Source: DASTEQ01 sp040905185
GTDB taxonomy: Bacteria; Chloroflexota; Limnocylindria; QHBO01
Direction of reading: 5' to 3'
Length of the DNA stretch: 64,000 nucleotides
Assembly (NCBI GenBank): GCA_040905185.1
Contig: JBBDRZ010000001.1
Location: forward strand, 310,001-374,000
The notes under the pieces are model-generated. The model was not told the DNA's origin, did no database searches, and worked only from the letters and a program-made list of their open reading frames with translations. The translations under genes were made by a program, and so were the position numbers. This document shows positions 53,420 through 62,173 of this stretch, one piece after another. How positions within the stretch are numbered: the first letter of the stretch is position 1; every line of letters begins with the position of its first letter.

Positions 53420-55117
53420 TTAAGCCCCGGCCGGGGTGGCCAGCGCCGCGGAAACCCAGCCCGGGATCTCTCGTCGGAGAGTCTCCAGCGGGAGCGAGCC
53501 GTGGGCCAGCACCTCGTCGTGGAAAACGCGCAGGTCGAATCGCTCGCCCAGCTGCGCGCCGACGTCGACCCGGGCGCGCTCGATCTCGCGCTGGCCCATC
53601 TTGTACGAAAGTGCCTGGCCGGGCCAGATCGTGTATCGGTCGACCTCGATCTCGGCATCCACCATCGGCAACGAGCCGCGCTCGTGCATGAAGTCGATGG
53701 CGCGCTCGCGGGTCCAGCCCATGGCATGCAGCCCTGAGTCGACGACCAGCCGCGCGGCGCGGAAGGTCTGCGCGTCGAGCATGCCTATCCGTTCGGCATC
53801 GGTGAGGTACAGCCCCATCTCATCGGCCAGACGCTCGGTGTACAGGCCCCAGCCTTCGACGTAGGCCGAACCCGCCATCTTCGCGCCCAGGGTCCTGAAG
53901 CGGGGGAGGCCTTCCAGGTCCATCTCGATCGCGATCTGGAAGTGATGACCCGGGGTCGCCTCGTGGAAGGTGATGGCCGCGATCTTGTGCAGCTCGCGCT
54001 CGGCCGGCTGGTACGTGTTCAGGTAGTACTGCCCCGGACGCGAGCCGTCCAGGGTCGGGGGCATGTAAAAGGCCGGCGCCGACTCCCGCTCGCGGTACTC
54101 CTCGACCGGTAGGACCACGCAGTTCGCCGCCGGCAGGCGGCCGAAGAAGCGGGGCGCCGTGGCGTACGCCCGGTCGGTCTGCTCGCGCGCCAGCTCGATG
54201 ATGTGCGCCGGATCGGAGGTCCGATTGGACGGATCGGCGGCCAGGGCTGCGGCATACGCGTGACGGTCGGCATGGCCCTGGCGCCGCGCAATTTCGTCCT
54301 TCTCGGCCTCAATCCGCTCCAGGTCCTCCAAGCCGAAGGCATGCACCTCGTCGGGTGTCGCATCCACAGTGGTCTGCATCCGGATCGCGAGCCGATAGGC
54401 GGCCGCTCCATCTGGCGTGTCACCCAGCGCGGGGGTGGGAGCCGCGTGGGGCGCGTACGTTTCGGCGAGGTAGTCGCGGAGACGCTGCAGGGCGGGATAG
54501 ATCTGCGCCGCGACCGCGGTTCGGACCTCGTCCCGCGCCGGCTCATCGGCCACGTTGGCCAGCGTCACCGAGGGTGCGTCATGGCTGGGCACCGCCAGCA
54601 TGCGGTCGATCTGCTCGACCGCCTTTTGGACCGGGACCGATGCGGAGGTCCGATGGTCGCCGATTCCTTCGTCAAGCGTGCCGATGTGCTGGTCGATGAG
54701 CTGCGGGAAGGCCTCGAACCGGGCCAGCAAGCGGCGCAGCCCCTCGGGCGTCTCCGCCCGCTGGTACTGCGCGATCTCGCTCGGCCAGGTCTGGACCCCG
54801 GACATGTGGTTCACCGCCAGCTGGTAGAGGCGCCGATCGAGAGCCTCGAGGTAATTCCGGGCGACCAGCATCAGCAGGTCGCGGGTGATGCCGGACTCGA
54901 CGTCCAGCCCGGCCGGGTCCATGGTTTCTGCCTCGGCCAGCGCGGAAGCAAGGGCGCTGCGCTCCGCGGCCCGTCCATCCGGGCCGAGGTCGGGCCAGCG
55001 GTCATCGTATCGGTCGTCGCCGTAAATGGTGGCGGTGATCGGATCGCGCTCGAGGACGCCTTCCCAGAAGCGGTCGGCCAGGTCGGTGACGGCGGCGTTC
55101 GGGTCGTGATGGGACAC
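53420..55117 (-). CDS. DUF885 family metallopeptidase-like protein
   Basis: A 565-residue DUF885 protein. The key zinc-like motif is FHEATPGHHFQ, followed by SAYVEGWGLYTERLADE with a Glu in the third-ligand place, the usual DUF885 pair. These proteins are predicted gluzincin peptidases of carboxypeptidase type. GTG at 55117 is fixed as the start by a full AAGGAGGT site eight bases upstream (55126-55133), among the clearest ribosome sites here. No signal peptide. Confidence 0.9.
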   Translation of the reverse strand: MSHHDPNAAVTDLADRFWEGVLERDPITATIYGDDRYDDRWPDLGPDGRAAERSALASALAEAETMDPAGLDVESGITRDLLMLVARNYLEALDRRLYQLAVNHMSGVQTWPSEIAQYQRAETPEGLRRLLARFEAFPQLIDQHIGTLDEGIGDHRTSASVPVQKAVEQIDRMLAVPSHDAPSVTLANVADEPARDEVRTAVAAQIYPALQRLRDYLAETYAPHAAPTPALGDTPDGAAAYRLAIRMQTTVDATPDEVHAFGLEDLERIEAEKDEIARRQGHADRHAYAAALAADPSNRTSDPAHIIELAREQTDRAYATAPRFFGRLPAANCVVLPVEEYRERESAPAFYMPPTLDGSRPGQYYLNTYQPAERELHKIAAITFHEATPGHHFQIAIEMDLEGLPRFRTLGAKMAGSAYVEGWGLYTERLADEMGLYLTDAERIGMLDAQTFRAARLVVDSGLHAMGWTRERAIDFMHERGSLPMVDAEIEVDRYTIWPGQALSYKMGQREIERARVDVGAQLGERFDLRVFHDEVLAHGSLPLETLRREIPGWVSAALATPAGA

Positions 55118-55218
55118 GGAACCAGACCTCCTTGAGGTGGATGCATGCCGTTTGCGGAATAGGGGATGAGTGCTGCGGGAGTGTACCGCGAGCGGCTCCC
55201 GGCCACGGCGGGGCGCGG

Positions 55219-56304
55219 TCAGGCGGCGCCGAACAGATCGGCCAGCAATGCGGGCGGCGTCTCCTCCAGCTGGTCGTATCGGCACGTCTCGGGTTTGCGG
55301 TCCGGGCGCCAGCGAACGAAGGTCGTCGCGTGCCGGAACCGATCGCCCTGGAGGTGGTCGTACGCGACTTCAACCACCCGCTCGGGCCGGAGCGGCTCCC
55401 AGGACAGGTCCTTGCCTCGGTTCCAGCGGCTGGTGGCGCCCGGCATGCGCCGACCCTCCCACTCGACCTCGGCTTCCTTCCACTGGCGCCACGGGTGCCC
55501 CTTCAGGGCATTGCGGCGCAGCGGCGCCAGCTCGGTGACCAGCTCCCGGCGCCGCGCCTCGGTGAACGAGCTGGTGACCCCGACGTGCTGGAGCTCGCCG
55601 GCCGCGTCGTTCAGGCCCAGGAGCAGCGACCCGACCATCGTGCCCGGCCCGTTCTTGTGCCAGCGGAACCCGGCCACCACGCAGTCCGCGGTGCGCTGGT
55701 GCTTGACCTTGACCATCTCGCGCTTGCCCGGCACATAGCCCTGGGCGGCTCGCTTGGCGATCACGCCGTCGAGTCCAGCGCCCTCGAAGACGGCGAACCA
55801 GCGCTGCGCGGTCGCCGGATCGGCGGTGGCCGGCGTGAGCTGGACCGATGGCGGGGGCTTCGCCAGCCGCCGTTCGAGGCCGGCCCGGCGCTCGGCGAAG
55901 GGTTTCTCCCGAAGATCCCGGTCGCCCTCGGCCAGCAGGTCGAATGCCACGTACGACGCCGGGCTGGTGCCCGCCAGCATGGCGACCCGTGAGGCAGCCG
56001 GGTGGATACGAAGCAGGAGGGCCTCGAAGTCGAGCCCGCCGTCGGCGGCGATGACGATTTCGCCATCCAGCACGAATCGGTCGGCGGGCCGGCCGATAGC
56101 CCGCAGGGGCGCCTCGAGCTCGGGAAAGTAGCGGTTGAGGGGCTTGAGGTCGCGGCTCTGGATGTAGACCTCGGGCCCGTCGCGGAAGACGAGCGCCCGG
56201 AACCCATCCCACTTCGGCTCGTACCGCCACTCGGCGCCGGTCGGGATCTCGGGCTGCGGCTTGGCCAGCATGGGCTCGATGGGCGGTGGGATGGGGAAGG
56301 CCAT
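55219..56304 (-). CDS. ligC: ATP-dependent DNA ligase (LigC-like)
   Basis: A 361-residue stand-alone ligase. Adenylation motif I EPKWDGFRA (nucleophile Lys31), motif III region, ELDGEIV-like FVLDGEIVI, motif IV GLDGVIAKR and motif V MVKVKHQRTADCVV are present with the OB-fold. Similar to mycobacterial LigC, used in excision or back-up end joining. ATG 56304 follows a TACTAT hexamer by six bases. It is divergent from the beta-CASP gene. Confidence 0.93.
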   Translation of the reverse strand: MAFPIPPPIEPMLAKPQPEIPTGAEWRYEPKWDGFRALVFRDGPEVYIQSRDLKPLNRYFPELEAPLRAIGRPADRFVLDGEIVIAADGGLDFEALLLRIHPAASRVAMLAGTSPASYVAFDLLAEGDRDLREKPFAERRAGLERRLAKPPPSVQLTPATADPATAQRWFAVFEGAGLDGVIAKRAAQGYVPGKREMVKVKHQRTADCVVAGFRWHKNGPGTMVGSLLLGLNDAAGELQHVGVTSSFTEARRRELVTELAPLRRNALKGHPWRQWKEAEVEWEGRRMPGATSRWNRGKDLSWEPLRPERVVEVAYDHLQGDRFRHATTFVRWRPDRKPETCRYDQLEETPPALLADLFGAA

Positions 56305-56310
56305 GCCGGG

Positions 56311-56316
56311 ATAGTA
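56311..56316 (-). promoter_or_regulatory. Putative -10 element for ligC
   Basis: TACTAT, six bases before the ligC ATG. Confidence 0.55.
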
Positions 56317-56330
56317 GTCGGCGGCTGCGG

Positions 56331-56336
56331 CATACT
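56331..56336 (+). promoter_or_regulatory. Possible -10 element for beta-CASP gene
   Basis: CATACT, eight bases before ATG 56345. With the ligC element it forms back-to-back promoters in a 40-base gap. Confidence 0.3.
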
Positions 56337-56344
56337 CGGCCGCA

Positions 56345-57895
56345 ATGCCGATCAGCCTTCGGTTCCTGGGCGCCGCCGGCGGGGTGACCGGGTCGCAGTA
56401 CCTGCTCAGCGTCGGTGAGCGGCGGATCCTGATCGACTGCGGCTTGTTCCAGGGCGGGATGGAGGAGATTGCCCGCAACCGGATGGGATTCGCGTACCCG
56501 CCCGACAGCGTCGATGGGGTCCTGCTGACGCACGCCCACAACGACCACATCGGTCGGCTGCCGGCGCTGGTGCGGGCGGGGTACCGGGGCCCGGTGTTCG
56601 CGACCGCGGCGACTGGCGACCTGGCCTCAATCGTCTTGACCGACAGTGCGCACCTCCAGGCCTATGCCGCAGCGCGGTGGGCCCGCCACCACCCTGAGGC
56701 CGCGCCGGCGCCCCCCGCTGCCGCCCCGGCGGCCGCAGCTGCCGCCCTGGCCGCGGAGTCGGAGAGCGCGGCTACCGAGATGGAGATGGCCGCGGTCGCC
56801 GCCCGGACGGAGCGCCCTCCCGCCATGGAGACCCGGACCCGCGCCCCGCTGTTTGACCTGGAGGACGTGGCTCGCACCATGGACCTGGTTCGCCCGATCC
56901 CGTATCTGACGCCCACCACGGTAGTCCCTGGGATCGAGGCCACGTTCCACGACGCAGGTCACATCCTCGGCTCGGCCATCATCGAGCTGACCGCCCGTGA
57001 CGCCGACGGGACGAGCGCCCGCATCGTGTTCTCGGGCGACCTGGGGCGGCCCGACACGCCCATCCTCCGCGACCCGACCCCTCTCACCCAGGCTGACGTC
57101 GTGGTCGTCGAGTCGACCTACGGCGACCGAAATCATCCGGACGGCGACCAGGCCGTAAACGAGCTGGTGGAGGTCATCTCCGACGTCGCTCGATCCGGCG
57201 GTGTGCTGCTCATCCCGGCCTTTGCCATCGGCCGCACCCAGCACCTGGTCTGGGTCCTCGACAGCCTGGTACGAGCGGGACGCATCCCGCACCTGCCGTT
57301 GTTCGTCGACTCCCCCATGGCCTGCGAGGCCAACGGCGTCTACCTGCGTCATCCCGAAGGCTACGACCCGGAGACCCTGGCCCTGCTGAAGTCCGGCGAT
57401 TCGCCCCTCGAGTACCCCGGGCAGGAGTGCACGACCAGCGTCGAGGCATCCAAAGCCATTAGAGGCAGCCCGCGCCCGTTCATGCTGGTCGCCGCCTCGG
57501 GCATGCTGACCGGAGGCCGCATCCTCCACCACCTCAAGGACCTGCTGCCCGATCCACGCGCCACCCTCCTGTTCATCGGCTACCAGGCCGAGGGAACGTT
57601 GGGCCGTCATCTCCAGGACGGCGGCACCGAGGCCCGGATCGATGGGGCCATGTGGCCGGTCCACTGCCGGGTCCGCTCCATCACCGGCTTTTCGGCTCAC
57701 GCCGACCAGGCCGAGCTGGACGCCTGGATTGGACACTTTGGGGACGCCGGCCGCGAAGACGGACGTCCGCGCTTGGTGTTCGTGACCCACGGGGAGCCGG
57801 TCGCCGCGGCGGCGTTCGCGGCCCGGATCCAGGACGGACTGGGCGTGGTGGCCCGGGTACCGGCGCTGGGCGAGACGGTGGTCCTCCAGCCGTGA
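56345..57895 (+). CDS. Metallo-beta-lactamase/beta-CASP RNA-processing hydrolase
   Basis: A 516-residue enzyme of the CPSF/RNase-type MBL family. Motif 2 is HAHNDH (63-68), further ligands occur in FHDAGHILGSA (His206) and FSGDLG, then the beta-CASP domain ends with ASGMLTGGRILHHL and SAHADQAEL. It lacks the KH domain of archaeal CPSF and the RNase J tail. An Ala/Glu-rich stretch at about 112-165 is an insertion. Likely an RNA endonuclease or exonuclease. Adjacent to the SAM-hydroxide adenosyltransferase gene but with its own promoter. Confidence 0.88.
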   Translation: MPISLRFLGAAGGVTGSQYLLSVGERRILIDCGLFQGGMEEIARNRMGFAYPPDSVDGVLLTHAHNDHIGRLPALVRAGYRGPVFATAATGDLASIVLTDSAHLQAYAAARWARHHPEAAPAPPAAAPAAAAAALAAESESAATEMEMAAVAARTERPPAMETRTRAPLFDLEDVARTMDLVRPIPYLTPTTVVPGIEATFHDAGHILGSAIIELTARDADGTSARIVFSGDLGRPDTPILRDPTPLTQADVVVVESTYGDRNHPDGDQAVNELVEVISDVARSGGVLLIPAFAIGRTQHLVWVLDSLVRAGRIPHLPLFVDSPMACEANGVYLRHPEGYDPETLALLKSGDSPLEYPGQECTTSVEASKAIRGSPRPFMLVAASGMLTGGRILHHLKDLLPDPRATLLFIGYQAEGTLGRHLQDGGTEARIDGAMWPVHCRVRSITGFSAHADQAELDAWIGHFGDAGREDGRPRLVFVTHGEPVAAAAFAARIQDGLGVVARVPALGETVVLQP

Positions 57896-57921
57896 CCTTC
57901 GACCGCTGAGCCGTTGGCGGC

Positions 57922-57927
57922 TACCAT
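57922..57927 (+). promoter_or_regulatory. Putative -10 element for the adenosyltransferase/ECF operon
   Basis: TACCAT, seven bases before ATG 57935. A TTCGAC 18 bases upstream may be a -35. Confidence 0.5.
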
Positions 57928-57934
57928 CGGGGCG

Positions 57935-58774
57935 ATGTCGTCCCGGCCCGAGGTGCCGCCCCGCCCCGTCGTCAGCCTGCTGACCGACTTCGGTGTCCGG
58001 GACCCGTCGGGCGCCATCTGCGAAGGTGTCATCCTGGGCATCTGTCCCCGGGCAACCGTCGTCCACATCAGCCACGAGGTCACGAAATACGCCATCCGGG
58101 ACGGGGCGCTGATGCTGTGGTGCGCGCTGCCGTTCTTCCCGGTGGCGATCCACATGGCCGTGGTCGACCCGGGGGTCGGCACCCGCCGACGTCCGCTGGC
58201 GGTGGCGGTGGGCCGGGGTGACGTCCTGATCGGCCCGGACAACGGCCTGCTGCTCCCCGCGGCCCGCCGGTTGGACGGCATCCGGGCCGTCCACGAGCTG
58301 ACGAGCGACGCGCATCGGCTGCACCCGGTCAGCTCCAGCTTCCACGGCCGTGACATCTTCGCCCCCGCCGCCGCTCACCTGGCGTGTGGGCTGCCGGTTG
58401 GGGAGCTGGGTCCCGAGATCGATCCGGCCACACTGGTCGACCTGGTCATCCCCGAGGCCACCCCGATCCCGGACGGCGTCGAGACGACGGTGATCTACGT
58501 GGACACCTTCGGCAACTGCAAGCTGGCCGGGCTCCGCCACCAGCTGGAGGCCGTCGTAGGACCGATGCGGCCCGGCCGCGCCGTGCGCATCCAGGCCGAT
58601 GGAGCCGCCGAGCGCCGCCTGGGCTGGGCCGACACGTTCGGGAATGTGCCGGTCGGCGAGCCGATCTTGTACGTCGACTCCTACGACCGCCTGACCCTGG
58701 CCGTCAACCAGGGGAATGCCGCTGTCGAGCTGGGCTTGGCGCAGGACCAGGCCATCCGGATCAAGGTCGAGTGA
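57935..58774 (+). CDS. SAM hydroxide adenosyltransferase (DUF62 family)
   Basis: A 279-residue protein that should hydrolyse S-adenosylmethionine to adenosine and methionine using an activated water. The catalytic triad expected for hydroxide enzymes is present as Asp78 (VVDPGVG), Arg85 and His137 (FHGRD); the spacing (7 and 59 residues) equals that reported for PH0463 (Asp68, Arg75, His127). The opening SLLTDFGVRDPSGAICEGVI and DTFGNCKLAG are characteristic. Fluorinase/chlorinase halide-site changes are not evident. GTGA overlap with the ECF ATPase gene shows tight coupling. Confidence 0.92.
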   Translation: MSSRPEVPPRPVVSLLTDFGVRDPSGAICEGVILGICPRATVVHISHEVTKYAIRDGALMLWCALPFFPVAIHMAVVDPGVGTRRRPLAVAVGRGDVLIGPDNGLLLPAARRLDGIRAVHELTSDAHRLHPVSSSFHGRDIFAPAAAHLACGLPVGELGPEIDPATLVDLVIPEATPIPDGVETTVIYVDTFGNCKLAGLRHQLEAVVGPMRPGRAVRIQADGAAERRLGWADTFGNVPVGEPILYVDSYDRLTLAVNQGNAAVELGLAQDQAIRIKVE

Positions 58775-60438
58775 CACCGCGCGTGACCGAGCCGATCGCC
58801 GTCGTCGAGGGACTGACGTTCCGCTACCGCCGCGGTTCACAACCGGCCCTGCGGGACATCTGGCTGGAGATTGCGCCTGGAGAGGTGCTCCTGGTCGCCG
58901 GCCCGTCGGGGTGCGGCAAGTCGACCTTGATCCGGGCCCTGAACGGGCTCATCCCCCACTCCTACCATGGCGACCTGACCGGCAGCGTGCGGATCGCCGG
59001 CCACCCGACCGACACGACACCGCTGCGGGGGCTGGCCACCCTGGTCGGGACCGTGCTCCAGGATCCGACCCGTCAGCTGGTGGCTTCGACCGTGCCGGCC
59101 GAGCTGACCTTCGGTCCCGAGAACCTAGGCGTGGAGCGTGACGAGATCGGCCGCCGGCTGGTTGGGGTGGCGGCGGCCAGCGGGCTGGCGCCGCTGATGG
59201 ACCGTACCACCGATGAGCTGTCGGGCGGTGAGAGCCAGCAGGTCGCGATCGGGGGCGCGCTCATGCTCGAGCCGCGGCTCCTGGTGCTGGACGAGCCCCT
59301 GGCCAACCTCGACCCCGCCGCCGCGCATCGGCTCCTGGCCCTCGTCCGCCGCCTGGCCGATGCCGGCACGGCGGTCGTCATCGTGGAGCATCGGATCGAG
59401 GATGTGCTCGACGCCCGACCCGACCGGGCGCTGTACCTCGAGCAGGGCGCAACCCGCTATCTCGGATCCATGGACGGCTTCCTGGCCACCGCCGACCCGA
59501 CCACGGTCAAGCTGCCGTTCTACACCTGGATGAGCCGCGCACGCGCCGCGTCCGCGGCGCCATCGGTCCCTTCGCCACCCGATGCGCGAAGGCCCCAGCC
59601 CGAGTACGCCCCGCCGCGGCTCGAGTGGCGCCGCGTGGAAGCCGGGTACGACGGACGGACCGTGCTGCACGACGTCAGCGCGATCCTGGGAGCCAGGGAG
59701 CGGGTGGCCGTGCTGGGGCCCAACGGGTCGGGCAAGACCACCCTGTTCAAGGCGGCCATCGGCCTGCGACCGCTGACCAAGGGGGAGGTTCTCGTGGACG
59801 GGGAGCCGACCGTGGGTCGGAGCGTGGCCGACCTGGCGGCCACCTTCGGGTACGTGTTCCAGAACCCGTCCCAGATGCTGTTCGCGCCCACCGTTCGCGA
59901 CGAGCTCCTGTTCGGGCCGCGCAACCTGGGCCACGACCCGGCCGGGTTCGATGCCCTGGTGGCGCGGGCGCTTGGGCGCGTAGGCCTCGCCGGCGAGCCG
60001 GAGATCGAGTCGCGCCCGCCGCGCACCCTGTCGCATGGACAACAGAAACGGCTCGGGATCGCCGTCGCATTGGCCCTCCAGCCACGGACGTTGGTCCTTG
60101 ACGAACCGTCCGCCGGGCAGGACTATCGGAGCGCTACGGCGTTCATGAGGGAGGTGGAGCGGATCGCCGGTCTGGAGAGCGTCTACTTCGTCACACACGA
60201 CGTCGACCTGGCGCTGACCCATGCCGACCGGGTCCTCCTCCTGCGCGACGGCCGCATCGCGGCCGACGGCGCACCGTCGGAGGTGATCGCCGACCGAGAG
60301 CTTTGGAGGGCCTGCAACCTGCGCGAGACCTCGCTGATGGAGGCGAATTTGCGCTGGGGTGGCCGCTCCGGACGGTTCCTCGGCCCGGAGACCCTGGCGG
60401 CCATGGTCGTCACCGAACGGACCACGCCGGGATCGTGA
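58771..60438 (+). CDS. ecfA: ECF transporter ATPase, two fused ABC domains
   Basis: A 555-residue protein holding both ATPases of an energy-coupling factor module. Domain 1: Walker A GPSGCGKST, signature LSGGESQQVAIGGAL, Walker B LLVLDEPLANLDP. Domain 2: Walker A GPNGSGKTT, signature LSHGQQKRLGIAVAL, Walker B LVLDEPSAGQD. The two signatures differ (SGGES versus SHGQQ), giving possible asymmetry. GTG 58771 overlaps the adenosyltransferase stop. The substrate is set by the S component that follows. Confidence 0.92.
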   Translation: MTPRVTEPIAVVEGLTFRYRRGSQPALRDIWLEIAPGEVLLVAGPSGCGKSTLIRALNGLIPHSYHGDLTGSVRIAGHPTDTTPLRGLATLVGTVLQDPTRQLVASTVPAELTFGPENLGVERDEIGRRLVGVAAASGLAPLMDRTTDELSGGESQQVAIGGALMLEPRLLVLDEPLANLDPAAAHRLLALVRRLADAGTAVVIVEHRIEDVLDARPDRALYLEQGATRYLGSMDGFLATADPTTVKLPFYTWMSRARAASAAPSVPSPPDARRPQPEYAPPRLEWRRVEAGYDGRTVLHDVSAILGARERVAVLGPNGSGKTTLFKAAIGLRPLTKGEVLVDGEPTVGRSVADLAATFGYVFQNPSQMLFAPTVRDELLFGPRNLGHDPAGFDALVARALGRVGLAGEPEIESRPPRTLSHGQQKRLGIAVALALQPRTLVLDEPSAGQDYRSATAFMREVERIAGLESVYFVTHDVDLALTHADRVLLLRDGRIAADGAPSEVIADRELWRACNLRETSLMEANLRWGGRSGRFLGPETLAAMVVTERTTPGS

Positions 60439-60472
60439 CACCGGCACGCATCGGAGGAGGCACGAACCGCCC

Positions 60473-61054
60473 ATGACAGCAATGGCAGAGCCACAGTCCA
60501 CCCCGAGCCCGTGGTCGCTGACGACCCGGGTCATCGTGTATGCCGCCATCGGTGCGGCGCTGTACGCCGTGTTCAACTGGATCTCATTCGCAATCCAGAT
60601 CCCCGGCGCCGAGAGCGTCAGCGTGCGACCCCACTACGGGCTGCTGACGTTCTTCGGCTTCGCGTTTGGACCGGTCGTCGGGTTCCTGACCGGCTTCGTG
60701 GGCAACGTGGTGGGTGACCAGCTCACGGGCTGGGGCGCGTTCACGTCGCCGCATTGGAGCCTGGCCAACGGACTCGCCGGCCTGATCGCGGGGTTGTTCC
60801 CCATCTGGATGGCCAGCCGGATGACGAGCGTCGGGAGCAAGGCCCTCACCGCCGCCGTCGCGGGCGTGGTGGCAACCGTCATCGGCTTCCTGGTGATCTT
60901 CCTGGGTCTGGTCCTCACGCCAGAGTTGGACGTCAATACGATTCTGACCACGGAATACATCCCGGTCGTCATCGCGAACTCCATCGCGGCCGCGATCGTG
61001 ACCCCCATCCTCGTCCTCGCCTGGGAGCCGATTTCGGCCCAGATGGGGCGCTAG
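60473..61054 (+). CDS. ECF transporter S component
   Basis: A 193-residue membrane protein with about six helices, preceded by a GGAGGAGG ribosome site. The block SFAIQIPGAESVSVRPHYGLLTFFGFAFGPVVGFLTGFVGNVVGDQL resembles UPF0397-like S components (IP-G-x-x-x-(V/I)-RP, FGP-VGF-GF-G). One such group has been proposed to carry methionine or precursors in Lactobacillales, which would fit the neighbouring SAM hydrolysing enzyme, but the assignment here is inference. Confidence 0.85.
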   Translation: MTAMAEPQSTPSPWSLTTRVIVYAAIGAALYAVFNWISFAIQIPGAESVSVRPHYGLLTFFGFAFGPVVGFLTGFVGNVVGDQLTGWGAFTSPHWSLANGLAGLIAGLFPIWMASRMTSVGSKALTAAVAGVVATVIGFLVIFLGLVLTPELDVNTILTTEYIPVVIANSIAAAIVTPILVLAWEPISAQMGR

Positions 61055-61075
61055 CCGGCCGCGGCCCGCGTACCG

Positions 61076-61918
61076 ATGCGGGCTGCGTTCGCGTACCTGG
61101 GTCGGGGATCCTGGCTCGCCCGCCGGGATCCCCGATCGATCTTGTTGGCCGCCTTCTTCTTCGTCCTCGGCGCTCCCCAGGTTCGGGACTCCCGGCACCT
61201 CGTCCTGATCCTGGCGGCGGCCGTCGGCTACTACCTGCTGGCCGGCATCCCGTGGCGGGCGGTCCGCCGGCAATGGTTGCTCCTGGTGGTCGTGATCGGG
61301 GCGGTGGCGACCATCAACGCACTCATCACCGGTGGCCAGTCCGGTGGATTTGCGGATGCCGACACTCACGTTCTGCTGACCCTCCCGCCGTTCGGGACCG
61401 AGGTGTCGGCCGAGGGCATCAGCCTCATCGTGACCCAGGTCCTGCGGTTCGGGGCGATTGCGGCGGTCGGGTTCCCGGTGGCCTACGCGATTGCCCCGGG
61501 GGACCTGGGTCCGGCGCTCCGGCAGCTCCGGCTCGGCGACCGAATGCCGGTCATGGTCGACCTGACCGTCCGATTCATTCCGACCCTGTCAACCGAATTC
61601 GGGGAGACGATCGATGCCCAGCGGGTGCGCGGCTTCGACCCGCTCCGGGCCGGCGGCAGCCCCATGACCCGGCTCCGACGACTGGCGCCCCTCTTCGTGC
61701 CAGTCACCGTAGGTTCGTTGACGGGCGCGGAGGACACGATCGACGCCATGGATCTGCGCGCCTTCGGCGTCGGCAAGCGGACCTGGTATCGGAAGCTCGA
61801 GATGGACACCGCTTCGTGGCTGGTCGTCGGGGCGTTCCTGCTGTTCCTGTTCGTGGCGACGTCCCTCAACCTGAGCGGCCAGTCGGAGCATTACCTTCTG
61901 CCGTTCCTCGTGCCGTAG
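61076..61918 (+). CDS. ecfT: ECF transporter transmembrane component T
   Basis: A 280-residue membrane protein. The N-terminal helices are followed by the two coupling-helix motifs that contact the ATPases: IDAQRVRGFD (179-188) and IDAMDLRAFG (222-231), variants of the Ala-Arg-Gly motifs. It completes the A-A, S, T set in one operon, so the transporter is dedicated to its S component rather than a shared group II module. Confidence 0.9.
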   Translation: MRAAFAYLGRGSWLARRDPRSILLAAFFFVLGAPQVRDSRHLVLILAAAVGYYLLAGIPWRAVRRQWLLLVVVIGAVATINALITGGQSGGFADADTHVLLTLPPFGTEVSAEGISLIVTQVLRFGAIAAVGFPVAYAIAPGDLGPALRQLRLGDRMPVMVDLTVRFIPTLSTEFGETIDAQRVRGFDPLRAGGSPMTRLRRLAPLFVPVTVGSLTGAEDTIDAMDLRAFGVGKRTWYRKLEMDTASWLVVGAFLLFLFVATSLNLSGQSEHYLLPFLVP

Positions 61919-61927
61919 TGGACGGGG

Positions 61928-61969
61928 CGTGGATAAGTCCCCAACCAACCGCAGAAAGTCGTGGATAAG
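61928..61969. other. Two DnaA-box-like sequences
   Basis: CGTGGATAAG occurs at 61928-61937 and 61960-61969, 32 bases apart, about three helical turns. The complement TTATCCACG differs from the TTATCCACA box at one end base. No origin genes are near. Confidence 0.4.
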
Positions 61970-62008
61970 GCGCTTGGCGGGACTTCGTGCGTCCCCTATT
62001 CTCTAGGA

Positions 62009-62078
62009 GTCCCGGAGGAGCCGGACGAGTCCAGAGATTGCATCAAAGGGCCCGCCAGGTTCCTCCGGGGCGTTTTTT
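62009..62078 (+). terminator. Terminator-like hairpin followed by T6
   Basis: Arms 62009-62022 and 62058-62071 pair over 14 positions (two G-T pairs), with core CCCGGAGGA/TCCTCCGGG. After one G, six T occur (62073-62078). It ends the ECF operon about 90 bases after ecfT. A competing hairpin uses the same 3' arm (62065-62086). Confidence 0.6.
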
Positions 62079-62173
62079 GCGCCCGGCGGCCAATCAAGCT
62101 CCGGCCCTGCAGAAGCATTGGTGCGTGACCTGCGGTAGAGTTTCGCTTTACAACTCAAAGCGAGCCCACCACC

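Noticed and set aside
56627..58840. A 737-codon minus-strand open frame
   Set aside because: Antisense to the beta-CASP and adenosyltransferase genes, both well supported.
61928..61969. Replication origin
   Set aside because: Two DnaA-like boxes are too few, and no dnaA, dnaN, rpmH or AT-rich unwinding region is near.
62009..62090. Guanidine-I or other known riboswitch
   Set aside because: A CTAGG-like and AGAGA-like match was noticed, but the conserved order of the guanidine-I consensus is absent. Treated only as a terminator/switch candidate.
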